This document shows positions 37,101 through 52,100 of a stretch of DNA of 64,000 nt, piece by piece. The notes beneath the pieces were generated by a model that saw nothing but the letters and a program-made list of their open reading frames with translations, had not been told where the DNA came from and made no database searches. Source of the stretch: Chlorops oryzae (taxonomy: Eukaryota; Arthropoda; Insecta; Diptera; Chloropidae); contig CM035807.1 in the NCBI GenBank assembly GCA_020466095.1, positions 116,226,124 to 116,290,123 on the forward strand. Direction: 5' to 3'. Position 1 is the first letter of the stretch; each line of letters starts with the position of its first letter. The position numbers were made by a program, and so were the translations under genes.

Positions 37101-40100
37101 GCGGTGGCGGTGTTCACTTACCCAGCCCGTCTTCGACACGCTATGCTTCGCATTGGCGACCAAACCAACATCATCATCAACACCACCATCACCACCAGCA
37201 GCAACAACAACAACACCAGCATCATCATCATCACAACAGCCAATCGAATAGTGCATCTCAGTCGTCAGTCCTTAGCCCATTGCGGCCGCGTTCGCTCAGC
37301 TCGAATTCAAGTGATTCGGACGTGCAGGCGCAACCAAGCGGCAGTCCATCCTTGGAAGAACGCATACGCACACTAGATGAAAAGTATGAACTTTGGTCCG
37401 GAGGTAGTGCAGCAGCAATCAAACGACTTGATTTTAGTCACACCAGCAGCACGTCATCATCATCATCATTGTCGTGGCAACAACTACATCGTGAACATTC
37501 CACATCAAGCTTGCTGCACGCACCTTTGGCAACTGGTTCGTTGACCGCATCATCGGCCGCATCTACTACAACAACGCGACATAAGTTCCTCCTCGATTTG
37601 GATGTTAACGATATGCAGCCGTCTGATATTGTGAAATCGGTTTTAGCCAAGAAGTCGCTGTTCGATGACGATTTGCAACGTCTAAAAAAGAATCAGTGGC
37701 TTGAACCATCATCGGTGGATATAAGCTTAAATTCGATTGCAGTTTCCAGTGGCTTACCCAATTTGGGTGCTGCTATAAAGTCTCCGATCATTGGTGGCAG
37801 TGGCAGTGGTAGCAGCACAAGTTCCAGCTTGGGCCTCAGCCGACCAGGTGCCTTACTACAGCGACTAAGCAGCCTGTCACCAATGAATTCACCACATGCT
37901 TCAATGTCACCATACAATAGTCCGTCACCGTCGCCATCTGTTAGCTGCAGCTTAAATATGGTCTCTTCTTTGGTGCAGAAACAACTATCGACTACAACAG
38001 TGGCAGTGTCTTCATCAGCAACAACTACGGCAGCAGTGACAACAGCGACAGCATCGACAACAGCGACAACAGCGACAGCACGACAACAGCGACAGCATCG
38101 ACAACAGCGACAGCATCGACAACAGTTACAATGGCAACAACAACACCAACAACAACAACCAACACACCAGCAACAACAGGAGAAACGGCAGAGGTAAAAG
38201 CAGAAACATCAACAACCACATCAAGAGCAACAACGCCGACAACACCAGGCGGCAGCTCTTCAAGTTCAAATAAAACTCATCAATATCCGTTTCCAAGTCA
38301 TCCCCCATTGCCTGATACAGCTGCACCGGCACCTGCCGTTCAACCGCCACCACCTGCAGAGATTTCAAAGTTACCTCCGATGCCACCAACTGAGCAGCCT
38401 TGTCCACCAAAAGTTGACACAAAGCCAATTATAACAAAAAGTCTCAGTGTCCCGTTCGGCAGCAGCAGCAGCAGAGAAGTCGGAACAACTTCAACGAACA
38501 CGACTACATCTGCTGGCGATGCCGCCCGGATGCTTGTTAAATCGGCATCAGTTCCCGGTAGTACAAACATTGGTACGGTCAAGATAAAGTCTTCCCCCGA
38601 GCAAGCTATAATTAGCGGTAACAGTTCCTTAACAACATTAGTATCCTCCTCGTCCACATCCACATCCTCCTCAAGTAACAATAAGTTGGAGCATTATAAT
38701 GCGAAGCTTCCAACGACGGCGACGGCGACAGCGACGGCGACAGCTACACCATCATCGTCGTCATCAGCGACCAGAAGAAGCGAAAAGTCACACAAATCAT
38801 CATCGCACTCATCCAGTCGACATGGCGATGGTGAAAAGGCAAAATCGAAGCATGACAGATTATCGGAAAAGCGAAAGAAAACAACAATTGCATCAACAAC
38901 ATCACGAATGGACGATGAATCGAGTGACAGTGATGGTGTTCATGTCAAGTCGACTGTTGCTACCATCGATAAGGAAAAGCAGGAAAAACAGGAAAAACTT
39001 CAACGCGAAAGTTATGAGAAAGAGCAACAAATGGAGAGAGAACGCAACGAAAACGAGAAGCGGGAACGTGAAATGAAAAGGCAAAAAGAAAAAGAAGAAC
39101 ACGAGCAAAAAGAGCGTCAAGAACGCACCGCCAAGCTGGAGAAGGAACGCGTCGTCGAGCGTGAAGAACGCACGAGAGACGAAAATGAATGCAAACACAA
39201 CAACAACAACAACAACAACAAAAGGCAACCGAGCATGAACGCAAAGCGAAGGTGGAAAAAGATACAAATATGGCCAACACAAAAGTTGCCTCGGCGGACG
39301 TTCAGTCCAAGGCATCAGTTAGCATTACCTCTGCCGACATGGTGGAAAGACAGAACAAAGAGAATACCGCAAATGCTAATGTCGTCAAAATTGATAACAA
39401 TTTACCCACCACCACCACCGGTACCGGTGCATCAAAGCATCAACATCATCATAGCATGCGAAAGTCCTCTCGTAGCTCACCGTCCCGACATCCAAAGCGA
39501 CGTCTTAGTAGTACACAGGATAGCAATTCGGCTAACATTTCGTCCGAGAATCATCATCACGGAGACGAGCATGCAAAACGAATGCGACTTGAAGTACAAG
39601 AGCAACACACAACAAGCGGTGGAGCAGGTGGAGGAACGGCTAAGGAAAAAGAAAGTCAACATACCAAAGAATCGAGTCATCATCGAAGCGCTAACAGGCA
39701 TCATCACCATCATCATTCACAACATCATTCGCAACATCAGCACCAACAACGACATCATAGTTCATCACATAAGAGTGATAGAGAACATGGTGGCATCAGT
39801 TCATCCTCTAATACTGAAAAATCGAAGAGCAAAGATCATGGCAGCAAATATAGTAGAAGCAAACACCACAGTAAGACGACGACATCATCATCGTCATCTT
39901 CTCATGGTCATCAGACAAACAGCAGCAATTCCAATAGTCATCAGCAAAGCGTTTCTAACAACAACAACGTGTCTGCTGTTTTGGGTGGTAGTCATAATAC
40001 AACAGCACCACCACCACCACCAAAAGATCAACCAGGAATAGAAATAAAAGCTCCTCCGACTAAAATAAATCATCAGCATGAGGATATATCAGATGCAGAG

Positions 40101-43100
40101 CATGATGTCGCCGCCACCCTGCCGATTGTTCCTTCCAACGTTGGCAAGACAAACATAAGCGATGATGAAATAATTCACAATTTACATCATCACCACCACC
40201 ACCAAACACCCAAGACACCCAGCCATCACAGTAGTGGCAGCAGTCACCATCGACATCGGGAGCATCATTCTTCCTCGTCTACATCGAGACACAGGAGCAA
40301 ACGTGGTGATCATCATCATCGAGAGAAGAAACGGCATTCCATAACCACCACCGAATCATCTACGGGTGGAGGAAATACCATTATAGATGAAGAATTTCCA
40401 ACAAAATTTCACAGGCGCATTTCGTCGGGCGGTGGTTCGACAACAACAGCAACAGCAACTCCAACAACAACAAACGATACAATGACTTCAACAACAACAA
40501 TTACACCCACAACAAAAGAAATGAAAACAAAGCCATTACTACTACTACCATCAGTAGATCATACGTCCATGGAAAGAAAATTATCGCGCTGCTCCGAAGA
40601 AGGTGGCAACAGTAACCTCATCGTTCCGCCATCGACACCAAGTTGTCGTTTGAATGTCAACAACAACAAGGCAACACCATCCTCACGAAGGATTATAATG
40701 AGCTCAGCTGACTCTGATGATTCGGAGGATACAGCGGCAGCAAAGAAACGTTCGATTTTCGAAATACCACCCATCTCGATTGAAGGTCCATACGTTTCGA
40801 TGTACGATAAGGTTAAGGCACGTTCCTGTAAGAATATGCAAAAGCAAGAAGACGAAGAAAAAATCAAGGCGAAATTCTCGCAACTCAAGCAATCGCGTGC
40901 GAAACGTGAAGAGAAAAAGCGTTCAGCCAGCTATGATGGCGATTCGGATTCCGATTTTGATGAGCACAACATCATCATCATCAATCATAGAGGAGACAAC
41001 TCGAATGCGAATAATTTAAAATCGCGCAATCATATTGGCGTCCTCACATCATCATCATCGGATGGCGATGTAGACGACGAAGACAATGACAGACAATGAT
41101 GATGATGATGATGATGATGAATGCATTGTCTCACGAAGGCGGAGCTCGCAGGCATCGTCTGCATTGCTGCAAAGGAAACTATCGGACTCCGATTCGACGA
41201 CAGCAGCAGAAGATGCAGCACGACGTCTTCGTACACATGAGAATTTAATGCGTCTTTGTGATGGTGACGATAGCTCCGACGATCAGATTAGAAGCATCAA
41301 CACCAAACGATCATCTGCAACAAGTGGTAGTGGTGCCGGACGCATTAAGGCTAGAGCAACACATTCGATTCAACGTATACTTTCAGACTCTGAATCACAA
41401 CCACCACAACAACAACAACAACAACAACCACTGTAAATGTGTCCGATGTTGTTGTGATCAAACAGGAGAAGAAGCAGCAACACCACCAGCATCACCACCA
41501 GCATCATCATCATTTGGATGAAATGAAACCTTCTACCTTCGATATTAAAAATGAGCTGAAAGACCATATCAAAAAGGAGCCACAAACTGCAATCGAACCA
41601 GAAATCGAAATGAAGGTTAAACGATCATCATCAGGATGATCCTCATCATCATCATGATCATCATCAATTTAGCGCTGACATCGTCAATGTGAAAACAGAA
41701 CGTTTTGCAATTGGCGGCGGCGGCAACAACACTCTCACCGTTGATGATATCAAAAAGGAATGCAAGACATATTACCGTGATAGCTTCGATTTCCAGGATA
41801 TAATCAAGTCGCAACAGCAACCGAAACAGCAACAGTTTTCTCCAGACATTGCTCGCAAGAAGCATAAGAAGAGCAAGAAAAAACAGAAAGTTGGCAATCC
41901 AACGTCATTCGAAATTGAGAATAATGCACCATTGGCGGCTGCGAACGTTTTGGAGCTCAATTTGAATCAAATCCCGAATTTGCCCATGAACAGCAGCTGC
42001 TGCTTCAATGATTCCGTCGAACAAAAGCAAACCGGCGGCGGCGGTGGTAATTCGATGTTTTCGATGAGCTCAAGCGTCAAGATGCCGCCGCCGCCATCAA
42101 GTTTGAGCCGACAACACCGAAAATTGCTGAAAAGAACGGAAGCAGCCTTCTAGATTTTCTTGGAATCTCCTCCACCTCCAATGAGAAGAAGCGTCACAAA
42201 GAACAACGCAAAGAAAAGAAACGTGAGAAGCTTCGGGGCATCGGCGGCGGCGGCGGCGCGCCAACACTGAAAAGGAATTCAAGCACAAGTGTTGACTACG
42301 ATAAGCAGCAGCTATCCAAAGAAGAAAGACATCGTCTGAAAAAGTCGAAGAAATCAAAGAGCATGGAATTGGTGCGCGGTGGTGTCGCTGTTAATGTTGT
42401 TAGCACACCAACCAGCTCAAGCTCGAATAACGTTCCAATATCATCAACATCATCATCATCATATGCAACAACACCAACAACAACAATAAAACAACGCATT
42501 GAGGGTAAACTGGAGGATATATTTGGTCCAATGTCCGATGAGGAATCAGATTTCAGTGATGTTGCTGGCAAAGATTTTTCGCCCAGCTCAATTAAACTGG
42601 GCGATCCATGCGCGAGTACACCAACAACTAGTTCAGCGTCAGGCCCAGTTATGTCCGCTGCAATCATCAATCCCTATAAACAAGAACCTTTGACACCGAA
42701 ATCTCATACAGTCGAAGAAAATGAGGAGAATATAATTAAGGTTCAAAGTAGTAGTAGCAGCAGCATTGGCAGTATTATTGTTGGTGCTGGCGGAGCTTCA
42801 TCGGTTAACAATATTTCGTCGATCGAACGGGAACGCATGCGTAAAGAGAAACGTGAAAAGAAACGTCGCGAACGTGCAAAGTCACGTGAAAAGCATGCCT
42901 TATCGACGCTACAGCAGCAAGAGCCACAACCACCAAAATCTGCTAGCGATTGTCTCGATGATCATAATGATCATAATGATAATGACGACGACGACGATGA
43001 CGACGGTGAGAATAGTGTTGATCTTGATGAAGCTGGTCGAGCATTGGAAGCACAGCTGATGGAAGATTCAGATAATAAACTAACCGAGGATGCAACACCA

Positions 43101-46100
43101 TCGACTGCAACAACATATCGTAGCGATATGACAGATGTTTTCCGCTTTTCCGATGTCGATGAAAACTCCATCGATTATTTGCAATCAACTGCTGCTGCAT
43201 CATCAACGGAAATTAAGAACGATGCTGGCAGTGCTATTAAACATGGTTTGGCATCAAATTTACCTCAACATCAAGCGTCGTCGGGGAGATCGAAAGACAA
43301 AAAGAAGAAAAAGAAACGATCCAAGGATGAGAAACATCATCATCATCATCATCAGCATCAGCAACGTCGAGAATCATCGGGTTCGTCGAATGCATCGGCG
43401 GCGTCTCATCATTTCCAGTCTCAGCATCTACAGCCAACATCAACCACAATGATGTCTCCACCGCCGCCAACACCAACACCATCGCCAACTTCGGCTTCGG
43501 CTTCTAGTGGAAATCTCACAATTGATATAATTGCAGCGACAAAGCATTCTCAAGGCTTAGAGAAAGAATCATCAGCAGCATCCAGCATCAATGATGGGGA
43601 GCAAAATACGCCGAATTTACCAATATGCAAGCCATCGCCTAGCCTTCCCTGTCTCATTGGTGACGATGATGAAGATGACAATAATATTACACTGTGTCGC
43701 CCGAAAACTGCAGCTGTCGTTTCGCCAATCGCAACTGTTGTTGCCACTGTTCAGCCAAAATGCATAGATTCTATACCACCAGTGCAGGATAAGCCATTAC
43801 CGATTAGTCCGAGACCGAAAACACCACTAACAACGACTATTAATAGCGCCATCGCCAGCAGCAGTAGCCCCACCACCACAATAGAAAAAGAGGTGACGGA
43901 AACAACAATTTCAACATCGTCTGTTGAGTTAAAAACACCACCAGCTACATTGAAACTAGCTATCAGCGCAATAGCGCCCAGCAATGATGAGCTATCACCT
44001 TCGACACCAAAAACACCAACGTCAAAATCAACAACAACAACAACAGCAGCAACAACAGCAGATATATCGCCTATACTAGTGCAGAAAAAGAAATCAGAAA
44101 AGTTCATACCCGGCTTTGATGTTGAACTCGATGAGAAGATAAGTGAATCGGCGGTTCAATCAATATCGGTTGAACTAAATGCTCCAGTCATTGATCCGAT
44201 GATCGATGATGAGCCCAAAATACCGATTGAATCACCACCTCCGGATGCAACGAAACATTTGGAAAAACTCGATGAGTCAAAGTCGCGCGTTCAGATCTCT
44301 CAAGAAGAGACCGAAAGCGCTGTTTCGGCATTACTCGGCGAGAGTTTTGGAAATTCATCAACAACCGATTTTGATGCTTATAATGATATTGGTTGTCTTG
44401 ACGATCTGACGGTTCCGACTGTCGGTGTCGATGTCGATGTCGGTGTCGGTGGTGTAGTCGGTGTCGATGAGGAAGCCGCTATTGCAGCACGCGCCATCGA
44501 AGGTACTCTAAAGGAGGAGCCAATTATACCAACCGAAGAAGATTGCGAGGAGATTTCAATGGCTGTACAAAGCTTGGGCAGCGTCCTTGACATAAACGAT
44601 TTGAAGCCACCGGATACACCACAGTCAGATCGTGGCCTTCAGATTGATACCGATACTGAAGACAATAATGCCGATGAGAATGATAGCAGCGGAAATAGTC
44701 TAAGAATTGATGAATCCACTATGCCAGATCGATGCATGTCCGAAGATGCTGAAAAGCTAGAAAGCTCAACAATTGAAAAACATGATCAGTCAGATCCTCC
44801 AACGTCATCGGCGTCGGTGATTAATCAAATTGAAAATGTCGAGAGCATATTGATGAAGTCCAAAGAAACCGAAAAAGGAAATAATCCCGGGAATGTCGAT
44901 GACAACAATGCAACGAGTCAATTCGATTCCAAATGCGAATCGGTTTCTGTAAAGATCAACGCCGCAATGCTTCCCTCAATGATCAGTCTCGATGAGATCG
45001 TAGCGCCGGCATCAGGAAATAATAGTATAGTCTCAGAAAAAATTACTGATTCCTTGTCAACATCAATAATATTGCCCTCACCGGTTGTTGTTGCTGCTGC
45101 TTCTAACAAATTAAAATCAACAGAATCTCAAATAATTCAACCACCGATCATAACCATTCCGGACATACCAACAGTTCAAATTTCGGTATCAGAGCTGGTG
45201 TCACCTTTGCCTGAAGCTAGTAAACTTTCACCCCTATTACCACAATGCCTTGATGTACTATCAACAGCAAAGGGTATTGCTCATCAGAGTGCATCAGCAA
45301 CCACGATGGCGGCGGCGGCGGCGGCGACAACAACGACGACGATTTCATTAGATTGTCCTACTACTTCTCCTCAGGCAAGTCCACCTAATCGCATTCAGCC
45401 AACAGCACCGCTACAGCAACAAAAAGACATGGCGGCTGATGTTTGCCCATTGAAGAGTATCAGCAAAAGCGGCACTCCGACTGTTCAGCTACCTACTACT
45501 TCTGCAATCGATGACATCTGCAACAAGAAATCTAGCATCAAAACAACACAGGCTCCATCCCTTCCAACAGAGCGCCTAACTACTATTGATGATGTTCCAA
45601 ACAGGACCACCCAAAAGTGACTCCATTGGAATGAATGTACTTTCACCAACGACACGTTCCATGCCGCCGGTCCAATTGCGTCCTATTCAGCCTTGTCAGA
45701 TGACTGGAAAATCTATCGTCGAAAATTCTGCTCTTCAACAGCAACAGCAGCAACAAAAACATCTTCTTCCGATGGCAATAACAATGCAGCAAATTCCACC
45801 CTTGTCGATCCATCCAACGATCATAAGCAAAGTTGTCAATGTTCAGCCGCAACAAGCTCAGCAAATACCTTCACCAACACGCTTTCTACAATCATCAGGG
45901 CAGCAAAGCGCTCAACAACAACATCTGGGCAATTTACTGACGATTGCTAACATGCCGAAGACAATAACAAATCCATATAGCCAACAGCAGCAGCAACAAA
46001 AACAACAACAACAACAACAGCAGGAGAAGCTGCAGCAACAACAACAAGCACAGAAACAACAGCAACAGATGCAACAACAACAGCCAACACAACCAAAACA

Positions 46101-49100
46101 GCCGCCGCAGCAACAACAAAATCATCAAGAAGAAAAAGCAAAGCCAACGCCGCCACAACAACACCAAAACATTTTGCAGTCCCAGATCCAACATCAATCG
46201 AAACAGCAACAACAACAACAACAACAGCCATCCATGCAGCAACAAAAATCTGCACCACCAACAATTAATGCATTCAGTGCAATCAATAAGCCGCCGGCAT
46301 TTATTGGCAGTAGTCAAACAACTCAAAATCTAATGCTTTTCCGACCACAAACACAGCAACAACAAAAACAACAACAACAAAGCCAATTACAAAAACCGCA
46401 ACAACATCAACAACAGCCAACGCAACCACAACAAACGCAACAGAATCAACAACAGCCGCAACCGCAACAACAACAGTCGCAGCAACAACAACAGCCGCAA
46501 CCGCAACAACAACAGCAACACCAAACTCAACAATCTAATTCTAAGCAACAGCAACAACAACCAAGCGTTGCAATATCACAGAGCATTATTGTTCAGCAGC
46601 AAATCGTTGAGCGGCCGCCGGAGCAAGCTCAGAACCAACAGCAACAGCAGCAGCCACAGCTGCAACAACAAAAACAACAGCCACAACTACAACAACAAAA
46701 ACAACAGACACAACTACAACAACAAAAACAGCCACAGATGCAACAACAAAAACAGCCACAGATGCAACAACAACAGCCACAGCTGCAACAACAACAGCCA
46801 CAGCTGCAACAACCACAACAACAGCCCCAAAAACAACAGCAACCACAGCAACAACAACCACAGCAACAACAACCACAGAAACAACAACAACCACAGCAAC
46901 AACAGCAGCCGCAACAACCACAACCACAGAAACAACAGCAGCAACAACAACAACAGCCACAGCTGCTGCAGCCGAAGCAACAGCCACAACAGCAGGTGAA
47001 GCAAACACAGCAGCAGCAACTGAACCAACAACAACAAAAACAGCCGCAGCAACAGCCGCAGCAACAAACACAGCAGCAGCATGCTTCAAGTACTTCCTCA
47101 ATACCAATGCAACATATTGATGGAAGTTCATCGACAGCAAAACCAGTAGTGAGTCCAACGATCGTTATCGAGCCTTTAACTGCAAAGACCGTGATAACGA
47201 CAAACACTACACAGACATCAACAACCACCAGCGTGTCACCGGCGGTTTCCACACCCATAACAACGATTGCCAAGACCTCAGTTCCCGATAAACAAATCTC
47301 ACCATCCGTGAAAGTTTCTGAAAGTGTTTCGGTCATTCGAAATCCAACAACTCCAATCGCGAACAACCGAAGCATCGCACATTCAATCGATGATGTTCAA
47401 CCTACCGTTGAATCTGATGAGAAAAATCCAAAGGAATCAAGTGTTGAATTGCCCACTCCCTCTCAATCGTCTTCATCCGCACCTACATCCGCATCTGCAG
47501 CCACTAAAATTCCACAAGAGGAACAGAAATGCAACATTGCAACATTGGATTCGGTCATCAAGAAGCTGAAAAAACCTGAGGACAATCAAGCAACATCATC
47601 GGTCAATTCTATTGCCGTTAGCAATAACAAAATCAAGACTGACGATAAAAATCTTGTACCCCTTGTTGCCGAAAGCACCAAAGTTAACATGCCAGCGGAA
47701 ACATCCCTCACCGATCATGATACTGAGGATGAAACAGAAACGAAGCAAACACCGCCAATCGAATCAACAACAATAACACTAAATACCCCAATAAGTTCGC
47801 CTTCATTCGAGCAGGTAACAGTTGGATCGATCGCACCAGCTGTAAGGTCAACGCGCGGTTTCGGTGCGAAACGTGGACGTCAGCCACGTGGAGGTAAGAA
47901 ACTATTGAGTGGTGTGTCTTCAGTGGTTGCTATGCTACCAGAATCTGACAATGGTATTCAAACGCGCCTGCGAAAGCCGTTGATTGTCTCAACGACGGCA
48001 ACGGCAACGACAACGACAACGCGTGGACGCAAAGGCCGACCGCCAAGGAATGCGTTACTCACGCAAAGAGCATTGCAGCAAGAATTTAGTCAACAATCGC
48101 AGCAACAACCTCCTTCAAATCCGATTGCTGCTTCAACGTCAAAATCCTCAATTATGACAGCTGCCGAAAAGAAAGAGGCATTCAATCCAATTTCCATTGC
48201 ATCCGCAGTGGTGTCCTCGAAATCTTCACCGAACGACCAAGACGTCTACGAGTTCCACGATGAGTCAGCCGAAGAACCGAAAGCTATCACTGTTGAAGCA
48301 ACACACGATGAAATTCTTCGACCACGTCTAGTTCTAACAATTAAAAGTCCCGGACATGCAACTGTTGTAACCAAACCAGCAGAGAAATCAGCAATTCAAC
48401 AGAATGTTGATCCGCTGGCGGTTATACCGAACTCTATATCAACGTTGCAAGTGAATCATTCGACGACAGTTGGACAGACGCAAATCGATTTCTCAAAGCA
48501 TTCGCTGGAAATGACGACAGCAATATCCCAGCATTCTCAACATATGCAACCGTCGACAATAACAACAACAACAACAAGTGCTATAGAACAACAAACGCAA
48601 ATGCTCCAGCAGCAGCAACAGCAGCAACAACAAGAAGCTGCCTCGATAGCGAGCAATACGAGAAAATCGCGGCGCTTGCAAGAAAAGGATCGCAGCACTA
48701 TTGATGACATCATCGAAGATGTTGTGCGCAATACACAAACGCCACCACCAACATCTTTGCCATTGCCAAAAGGTGCACAAACTCCACCGCGACGTTCCGG
48801 CCGTAATGTCGCGGCGGTAAATCCGAAGAAAAACGAAATCGCAACGCTTCCATTACAACACACTCCCAATGCTGTTGGACGACCACGTCGCTCTAAAGAT
48901 CGGAAAATCGTCGGTGCTGATGGATCTTTAGATAATATCAATGCAATCGAACAACAACAACAACAACAGTCAACATCAACTCAACAACAGCAAGCACCAT
49001 TACAACAACAAGTTAGTGTTGTTGCATCGCCAATGCCAATGCCAATTGCCAATGACAAAGCCGACGAGTTTAATTGCCGAGAATTCACCACCAACAATCA

Positions 49101-52100
49101 CAGATGGTGCAACAACTGCGAAAGAGATCACGGCGAATCAAGCTCTTCAAACACATACAATAACATCATTGGGGCAAAAGCAAACTGGCCACCATTCCAC
49201 ACCACAACAACAACAGCAGCAGCACCATCCACAGCATCCCAAGAAGAAGGCAATAGCTGCCGCTGAAATTGAGTCGTATGCAGCTGCCGCTGCTGCCGCC
49301 GCAGCAATGAATAACAATGCTGCAACAACTATATCGGCATTGCCACCAGGTGGCCTACCCATTTTGCATACAGCAGCTCCAGGTTGCCAAAAGACCACTG
49401 GCGGTACAGCTGATGCTGTCAACAACAAGTCATTGATTGATCCGGTTACCGGTATTATATCCGGTATGCAACAAGGAAAAGAGGGAAATCTTCCGATTGC
49501 AACAGCAGCGGTGAATAAATTGATTCCAGCTAGCAGCAGCAGCAGCAGCATCATTCATCATCAGTCAACTCATCAAGCCATAGATACATCACAGGTAATA
49601 CACAAGCTACCGTCTTCGACAACTGCAACTGCAATGCATATGCCAATGCACCAACAATTGGTGAATGCACCAACGCAAACGCAATCAGTCTGCGTATCGA
49701 TTGCGACACCAATAACTGCACTCACCAAGCCAGTTCAAGCAGAAGCAGCTGCCTCAGCATCGGTAGCCACCTTAACAGTACCAGCATCGTTGGCAAACAA
49801 ACCGGTTAGTGTTGTCGTTAAAACATCGACGGTTCCACCTGTTGTAATACAACAACAAATCGTACAACAGCCAACAACAACACAACAAGTTGGTATTTCA
49901 TCTACACCAACCAAACAACAAATCGTACTCCAGCAAAGTCCAGTTTTAATGCATGCCCAGCATTCGAATGTACGTCCACCGACGTTGAAAGCTCATGTAT
50001 TAAATAGCCAAAATCAATTGCATCAGCAGCATCAACATGCAACATTGACGCCAATAATAACACCAAGTCAGTCGCAGCAGCAACAGCAACAACCACATTC
50101 AACAATCGTTATTGGCAACAGCAGTGCGACTTCAACAGTCGGCTCAAATGTTATACAATCGAATATTGTTGGACGTCAAAATATCCAAATGCCACCAACA
50201 ACAGCGGCAGCTGTTCTCCAACATCAGCAATTACTTGTCAGCATACCAAATGCCCATTCACCGCACGGCGTTACATCAGCAACACAAGCATTGCTTAATT
50301 CGCCACGCATGGTGCAGTCGCAACAGACTTTAGTGATTAAGCAAGGAAATCCTTCAGTTCAGTCACAACGTTCGACACCGTCTATATCCTCGCCGCAAGG
50401 AACGCAGATTGTCCATGTTGTAACATCAAAAGCTGGCAGCGTATCAACCTTGCAGCAGCAGCACCAGCATCAACATCAAACAATCTACAGTGTCAGCCAA
50501 CAGCAACATAATTATATGAGTGCAACGAAACAACAGTCACAGCAGCAACAAATCACCGTTGTGCCAGTGGAGCATCATGTAAAGCAACAACAACAACAAC
50601 AACAACACCAGACATTACAGCATGTAACATTGCAACAAAAACAACCAGTTGGAATATCTGTTGTTTCACAGCAACAACCAGCAACACTTGCGACAAAGCA
50701 ACAACAAAGCCGGATTCTACCACCACTTGGTATGCCACCGCATCCAAATATGGTATTGCAAAGCAAACAACTTTCCAACACAATGCCAGCGCATTTACAA
50801 CAGCACGCCCAACAATTAGTACAATCACCGCCAGCGACGCCGATTAATAAGCAAAATCCAGTCGTACACAATTTACAAAGTCAATCCACCACACCGATTA
50901 TGTCCAGCTCACCACCAGCTGCATTAAAAATGCAACAGCAGCATACACAACAGCCGCAGACATCAATGCTGGCAGGTAAGTCGTTTTTCTTTTTTTCTTT
51001 ATATTGCGTTTGTGCGTACGTGTGTAACACTCAGAACACTCAGTAGGCCATACAAAATTGATCAGCGTCACCGTCGGAGTCCGTCCGTCTGTCTCTGTCC
51101 GTCTGTCTGTATACAGTTTTCTTATCGAAGGAGTTGAGCTATTTGGTATGCGTGCTCACGGGGACATGAGTAAGAACAAGTTCGAGAATGGACTCGATCG
51201 GACCATTTTTAGGAGAACTAGGGTCTGTTATGAAAATCACAATAGCTACTCTGAAACCAGAATTTTTTTGAAGTATTTGGATGAAATTTAATATTTGAGA
51301 ATATTTTACGGCTATTGCGGCGATAATTAGCATAATACCTAGTGTAGGGTATTTTTTCTTATCTTCTTTGAATATATACAGTAAGGTGGATCGATTTTGT
51401 AACCTCCAATTTCCCTAGCAGAATATTATTCTGTTGCCCCCATACTTAATAATTATGCCGAAGAAACTATAGGTCAAATGTGACCGCTTTTGCAAACAAA
51501 GGTTTTTCATGCCATATTCGACTTATTTTGGTCATCATTGTTGGGTGAAAACATCTCAAAAAGCAGAGAAACAATCGATTTGACGTCCCTCAAAACTCGA
51601 GGCATTGAAAAAATTTTATATTTTCTTTAATAACTATCTTAAAATGGTCATTTTTTATGATGATTTTTGAAGTAAAATTTTATTATTTCTCATGCCTAAA
51701 ATTATGCTAAGAATCAAAATAAGAAAAATTCAATTAACAATTTTTTTTTTATTAGCAGGGCTCGGATTTTATTGAATTTTATAAATTTAAAGCATACTTT
51801 ATGGGGCAAAAATATTTTCGTACCAGGATTTTGCGAATAAATTAAGCGAAGTTGAACTTCAAATCGCTTTTTTATTTTCAAAAAAGTTCATATTTAAGTA
51901 AAAAATCGATTTGAATCCTAACTTTAGGTGAGTTGAACAAAATTTGTGCTCCATAAAGTATGCTTTAAAAATATAAAAGTCAACAAAATCCGAGCCCTAT
52001 TGATTAGGTAGAAATTTCAATAATTTGTAGCATACTTTTAGGCATATTTAAGATGGGCCTTCTTTTTTGAAAAGCGGAAGAAAAAAATTCGACTTTGACC

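Noticed and set aside
39185..39230. Programmed ribosomal frameshifting as an explanation for frame changes in spen
   Set aside because: Eleven changes of both signs at different simple-sequence contexts, with no common slippery site or downstream structure; sequence error is far simpler.
46586..47375. Antisense frames of 190-248 codons rich in Cys or Val/Ala opposite the Gln block
   Set aside because: They are the necessary reverse reading of CAA/CAG repeats; no start context, no family resemblance, and the + strand is clearly spen.
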